Shown here: one piece after another, positions 62,009 to 64,000 of the stretch | Layout of the letters: every line of letters begins with the position of its first letter | Numbering within the stretch: the first letter of the stretch is position 1 | Program-made: the position numbers and the translations under genes | The notes under the pieces: model-generated | Told to the model about the DNA's origin: nothing | The model's input: the letters and a program-made list of their open reading frames with translations, nothing else | The model's database searches: none | Assembly: GCA_017555205.1 (NCBI GenBank) | Contig: JAFZGW010000013.1 | Span: forward strand, 248,001 to 312,000 | DNA length: 64,000 bases | Direction of reading: 5' to 3' | Source: Akkermansia sp. | Lineage (GTDB): Bacteria > Verrucomicrobiota > Verrucomicrobiia > Verrucomicrobiales > Akkermansiaceae

Positions 62009-63082
62009 TTACTCGCCCAACACACTGGCCAGCATAGAAGCCACGCCTTGGAATGCAGCGGAAACCATGCTCTGGCCGGGGTCTTTAAGCGCCACCGGAG
62101 CCCCCTCATCGCCGCAAGAGCGAGTCTCAATGTCGAGCGGAATGCGACCAAGCAAAGGCACGCCAAGCTTCTGAGCCTCGCGCTCACCGCCGCCCTCACC
62201 AAAGATGTTGTAAATCAAGCCATCACTCGGGCATACGAAATAGCTCATATTCTCGATGATGCCGAGAATCGGAGTTTCCACACGCTGGAAAAGCCCCACA
62301 GCCTTGCGGGCATCGATAAGAGCAACCTCCTGCGGAGTAGTCACCACTACAACACCGGACAAATCAACAGTCTGCACAATAGTCAGCTGAATATCACCGG
62401 TGCCCGGAGGCATATCGAGAATAAGGAAATCCAAACCACCCCACTCAACATCGCGCAGGAACTGCTGCACATAGCGAGTTGCCAAGGGACCACGCACGGC
62501 CACGGGAGAGGCCTCGTCCACCATCAAGCCCATGGAAAGCAATTTCACACCGTGAGCCTCCACCGGCAGGAACTGCTCTTTTTCAGAGCAACCGGGGCGC
62601 TCCTTGGTGCCGAACATCAGCGCCATGGAGGGGCCGTAAATATCGAGGTCGAGCAAGCCGGTCTTATAGCCCAAGCGAGAAAGAGCAACGGCCAAATTGG
62701 CAGAGACGGTACTCTTACCCACACCACCTTTACCGGAGGAAACCGCAATCACATGCTTCACACCGGGCACACTGGATTTCCAGTCAGCGGGGTCATCGTT
62801 GGAAGCCACACGGTTACTCTTGGGCGCATGGTGCTCGATATTAACATCCAGCTTTTTCACCCCCGGCAGTTCCTTCACCGTAGCCATCACATTTTCGTAG
62901 ATGAAACGGGGAACATCGGCGTTCTTACTCTCAATCAGCAGCTCAACAACCACGGCACCTTCGGGCGAGACGGTGATATCCTTCACCAAGCCGAAAGAGA
63001 CGATATCGCGGCTGAAACCGGGATACTTAACCGTAGTGAGAGCCGCACGTACAAGCGCGGGTGATAATTCAGGTTGAGTCAT
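62009..63082 (-). CDS. mrp: Mrp/ApbC-family Fe-S cluster carrier ATPase, second CxxC Cys missing
   Basis: A 357-residue protein with an N-terminal DUF59/MIP18 domain (1-90) and a P-loop ATPase domain with the deviant Walker A SSGKGGVGKSTVS (115-127), DLDIYGPS, LDMPPGTGD and IIENMSYFVCPSDG. Mrp proteins carry [4Fe-4S] clusters to target enzymes, held by CxxC at the dimer interface. Here that site reads C284-P-S-D287, so the second Cys is an Asp. Cluster binding could use one Cys per subunit plus other ligands, or be lost. It follows terC after 21 bases and is probably in the same transcript. Confidence 0.9.
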   Translation of the reverse strand: MTQPELSPALVRAALTTVKYPGFSRDIVSFGLVKDITVSPEGAVVVELLIESKNADVPRFIYENVMATVKELPGVKKLDVNIEHHAPKSNRVASNDDPADWKSSVPGVKHVIAVSSGKGGVGKSTVSANLAVALSRLGYKTGLLDLDIYGPSMALMFGTKERPGCSEKEQFLPVEAHGVKLLSMGLMVDEASPVAVRGPLATRYVQQFLRDVEWGGLDFLILDMPPGTGDIQLTIVQTVDLSGVVVVTTPQEVALIDARKAVGLFQRVETPILGIIENMSYFVCPSDGLIYNIFGEGGGEREAQKLGVPLLGRIPLDIETRSCGDEGAPVALKDPGQSMVSAAFQGVASMLASVLGE

Positions 63083-63103
63083 AATATTAACAATCCTTTG
63101 TTC

Positions 63104-63973
63104 TTAGCTCTGTTTTTTGAAGAGGGTCCAAGGGGTGATAATAGCGTGCACCGTTGCAGCAAAAGCTGTGCAAAGCCAGCGGAATACCACCACTGCGGGA
63201 TGGACGGCTTTGTACACGCTGCTGTATTTATCGTAGCATATACTCAGTGCTAAAATTGCAGCAATAATGCCAAACTTAGGCCCAACCGGCATGTGCCAGT
63301 GAATACCCCAAGCCGACTCAAGCACAAGAGACAGCGTCATTACAAAACCGACGAAGCCCACCAGTACGAATGCAACACTCGAAAGCACAGGGTAGTGCTT
63401 AATAATACCAATGCACCAACCGGCCACAACTCGCAACGCAGCAATGCCGATGAAAACACCCAAACACACGACCCACAGGTGGAGCTCCTCCGGTATACCC
63501 TTCGAACCGGCCACAACACCCACAGCAGCTACTACATTATCAAGAGAAAGCGACAAATCCATCAGTTCAATGCTGCACACTGTAGCCCAAAAACCTTTTC
63601 CGGCAAAACGCTTGGAATCCTCAGCCCCATTTTCAACCTGAACAGCTTTTTTATATTTCAGGTGGTCACAGGCCAAGTAAATGAGATACACCGCACCGAA
63701 CCACTTAACCCACATGTTGTGCATGAGCCAAGATACCAGAGCCAATGCAATACCACGGAAGACGTATGCTCCCACAAGCCCCCAGCGCAGAGCCTTTTTC
63801 TGCTGGTGCTCCGGCAGGTGCGATGCCATTGCGGCTATCCCCAATGCATTGTCAACAGACAACAAACCTTCAATCAACACCAAAATACCGACAATCATGC
63901 CGGCATCCAACAAAAAAGCGGACCAATCTTGTGAAATAACATCAAAGGCGGTCTGTAAACTAGCAATAGGCAT
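63104..63973 (-). CDS. TerC-family integral membrane protein
   Basis: A 289-residue protein with seven to nine transmembrane helices. The two TerC signatures are present: IEGLLSVDNALGIAAM in the first half and IELMDLSLSLDNVVAAVG in the second, with acidic residues in the membrane expected to bind metal. TerC and YkoY relatives are linked to Mn2+ export and metal loading of exported proteins, or to tellurite resistance. The 27 bases upstream to the window edge are too few to look for a Mn riboswitch, which often precedes such genes. mrp follows on the same strand. Confidence 0.88.
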   Translation of the reverse strand: MPIASLQTAFDVISQDWSAFLLDAGMIVGILVLIEGLLSVDNALGIAAMASHLPEHQQKKALRWGLVGAYVFRGIALALVSWLMHNMWVKWFGAVYLIYLACDHLKYKKAVQVENGAEDSKRFAGKGFWATVCSIELMDLSLSLDNVVAAVGVVAGSKGIPEELHLWVVCLGVFIGIAALRVVAGWCIGIIKHYPVLSSVAFVLVGFVGFVMTLSLVLESAWGIHWHMPVGPKFGIIAAILALSICYDKYSSVYKAVHPAVVVFRWLCTAFAATVHAIITPWTLFKKQS

Positions 63974-64000
63974 GCGCCGAGCCTATCACATTTCACCCTC

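Overview
The window is a gene-dense bacterial chromosome segment of moderate GC with no rRNA, insertion sequence, phage or CRISPR. It probably comes from the phylum Verrucomicrobiota, likely an Akkermansiaceae or Verrucomicrobiales relative. The best taxonomic marker is a Minf_1886-family protein (38083-38490), a family confined to Verrucomicrobia. LptD and Lnt genes, together with many lipoproteins, show a Gram-negative envelope. Genus and species cannot be fixed from sequence alone.

Layout. 1-3.9 kb: the C-terminal part of LptD, a strongly degenerate NadE-like protein, and an HdeD-like membrane protein. 3.8-5.1 kb: the minus-strand operon PP2C phosphatase, superoxide dismutase, HdeD. 5.3-9.2 kb: a divergent SDR-like protein, a dynamin-like GTPase and a CysJ-type flavoprotein reductase. 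9.3-9.7 kb: tRNA-Thr and two identical tRNA-Lys. 9.8-15.1 kb: nagB, hemW, a Sel1 protein, nadE and folP. 15.4-20.8 kb: a PAS-SpoIIE phosphatase, an Arg-rich protein, an alpha/beta hydrolase and a secreted protein. 21-25.1 kb: the dnaK-groES-groEL chaperone cluster. 25.2-34.7 kb: a lipoprotein, rtcB, a 57-residue lipoprotein, ruvB, an amidase, and a 1722-residue transglutaminase-like/DUF4011/SF1-helicase/Vsr-like protein. 34.7-42.5 kb: a beta-lactamase-like esterase, trmO and a NUDIX hydrolase in an overlapping operon, an NlpC-like secreted protein, Minf_1886, agmatine deiminase, a thioredoxin-like protein, rnhC and HU. 42.6-49.9 kb: tRNA-Lys, tRNA-Glu, a PpiD-like foldase with an EF-hand loop, a POT peptide transporter, glnS, ribBA and a Cys-rich protein. 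50-64 kb: hisC, secreted and MBL-fold proteins, DciA-like protein, ferredoxin, lnt, umuC overlapping gatB, trpB, mrp and terC.

Two themes stand out. First, start sites and promoters fit together unusually well: many genes have a TTGnnn (often TTGC) -35 box, a spacer of about 17 bp, a TAnnnT-like -10 box, and an ATG only 6-10 bases after the -10. This implies widespread leaderless or nearly leaderless mRNAs and corrects several starts. Second, several enzymes lack a hallmark residue: NadE has Gly at the glutaminase Cys position, a NadE paralogue has lost nearly all its motifs, an esterase-like hydrolase has Asp for Ser, Mrp has CPSD for CPxC, and the PP2C has EGGQG for DGxGG.

The most promising candidates for an under-described system are the large DUF4011 helicase-nuclease protein sitting in the ruvB gene string, the paired NadE proteins, the tandem 17-bp inverted repeats upstream of dnaK, and a structured intergenic RNA candidate near 52.3 kb.
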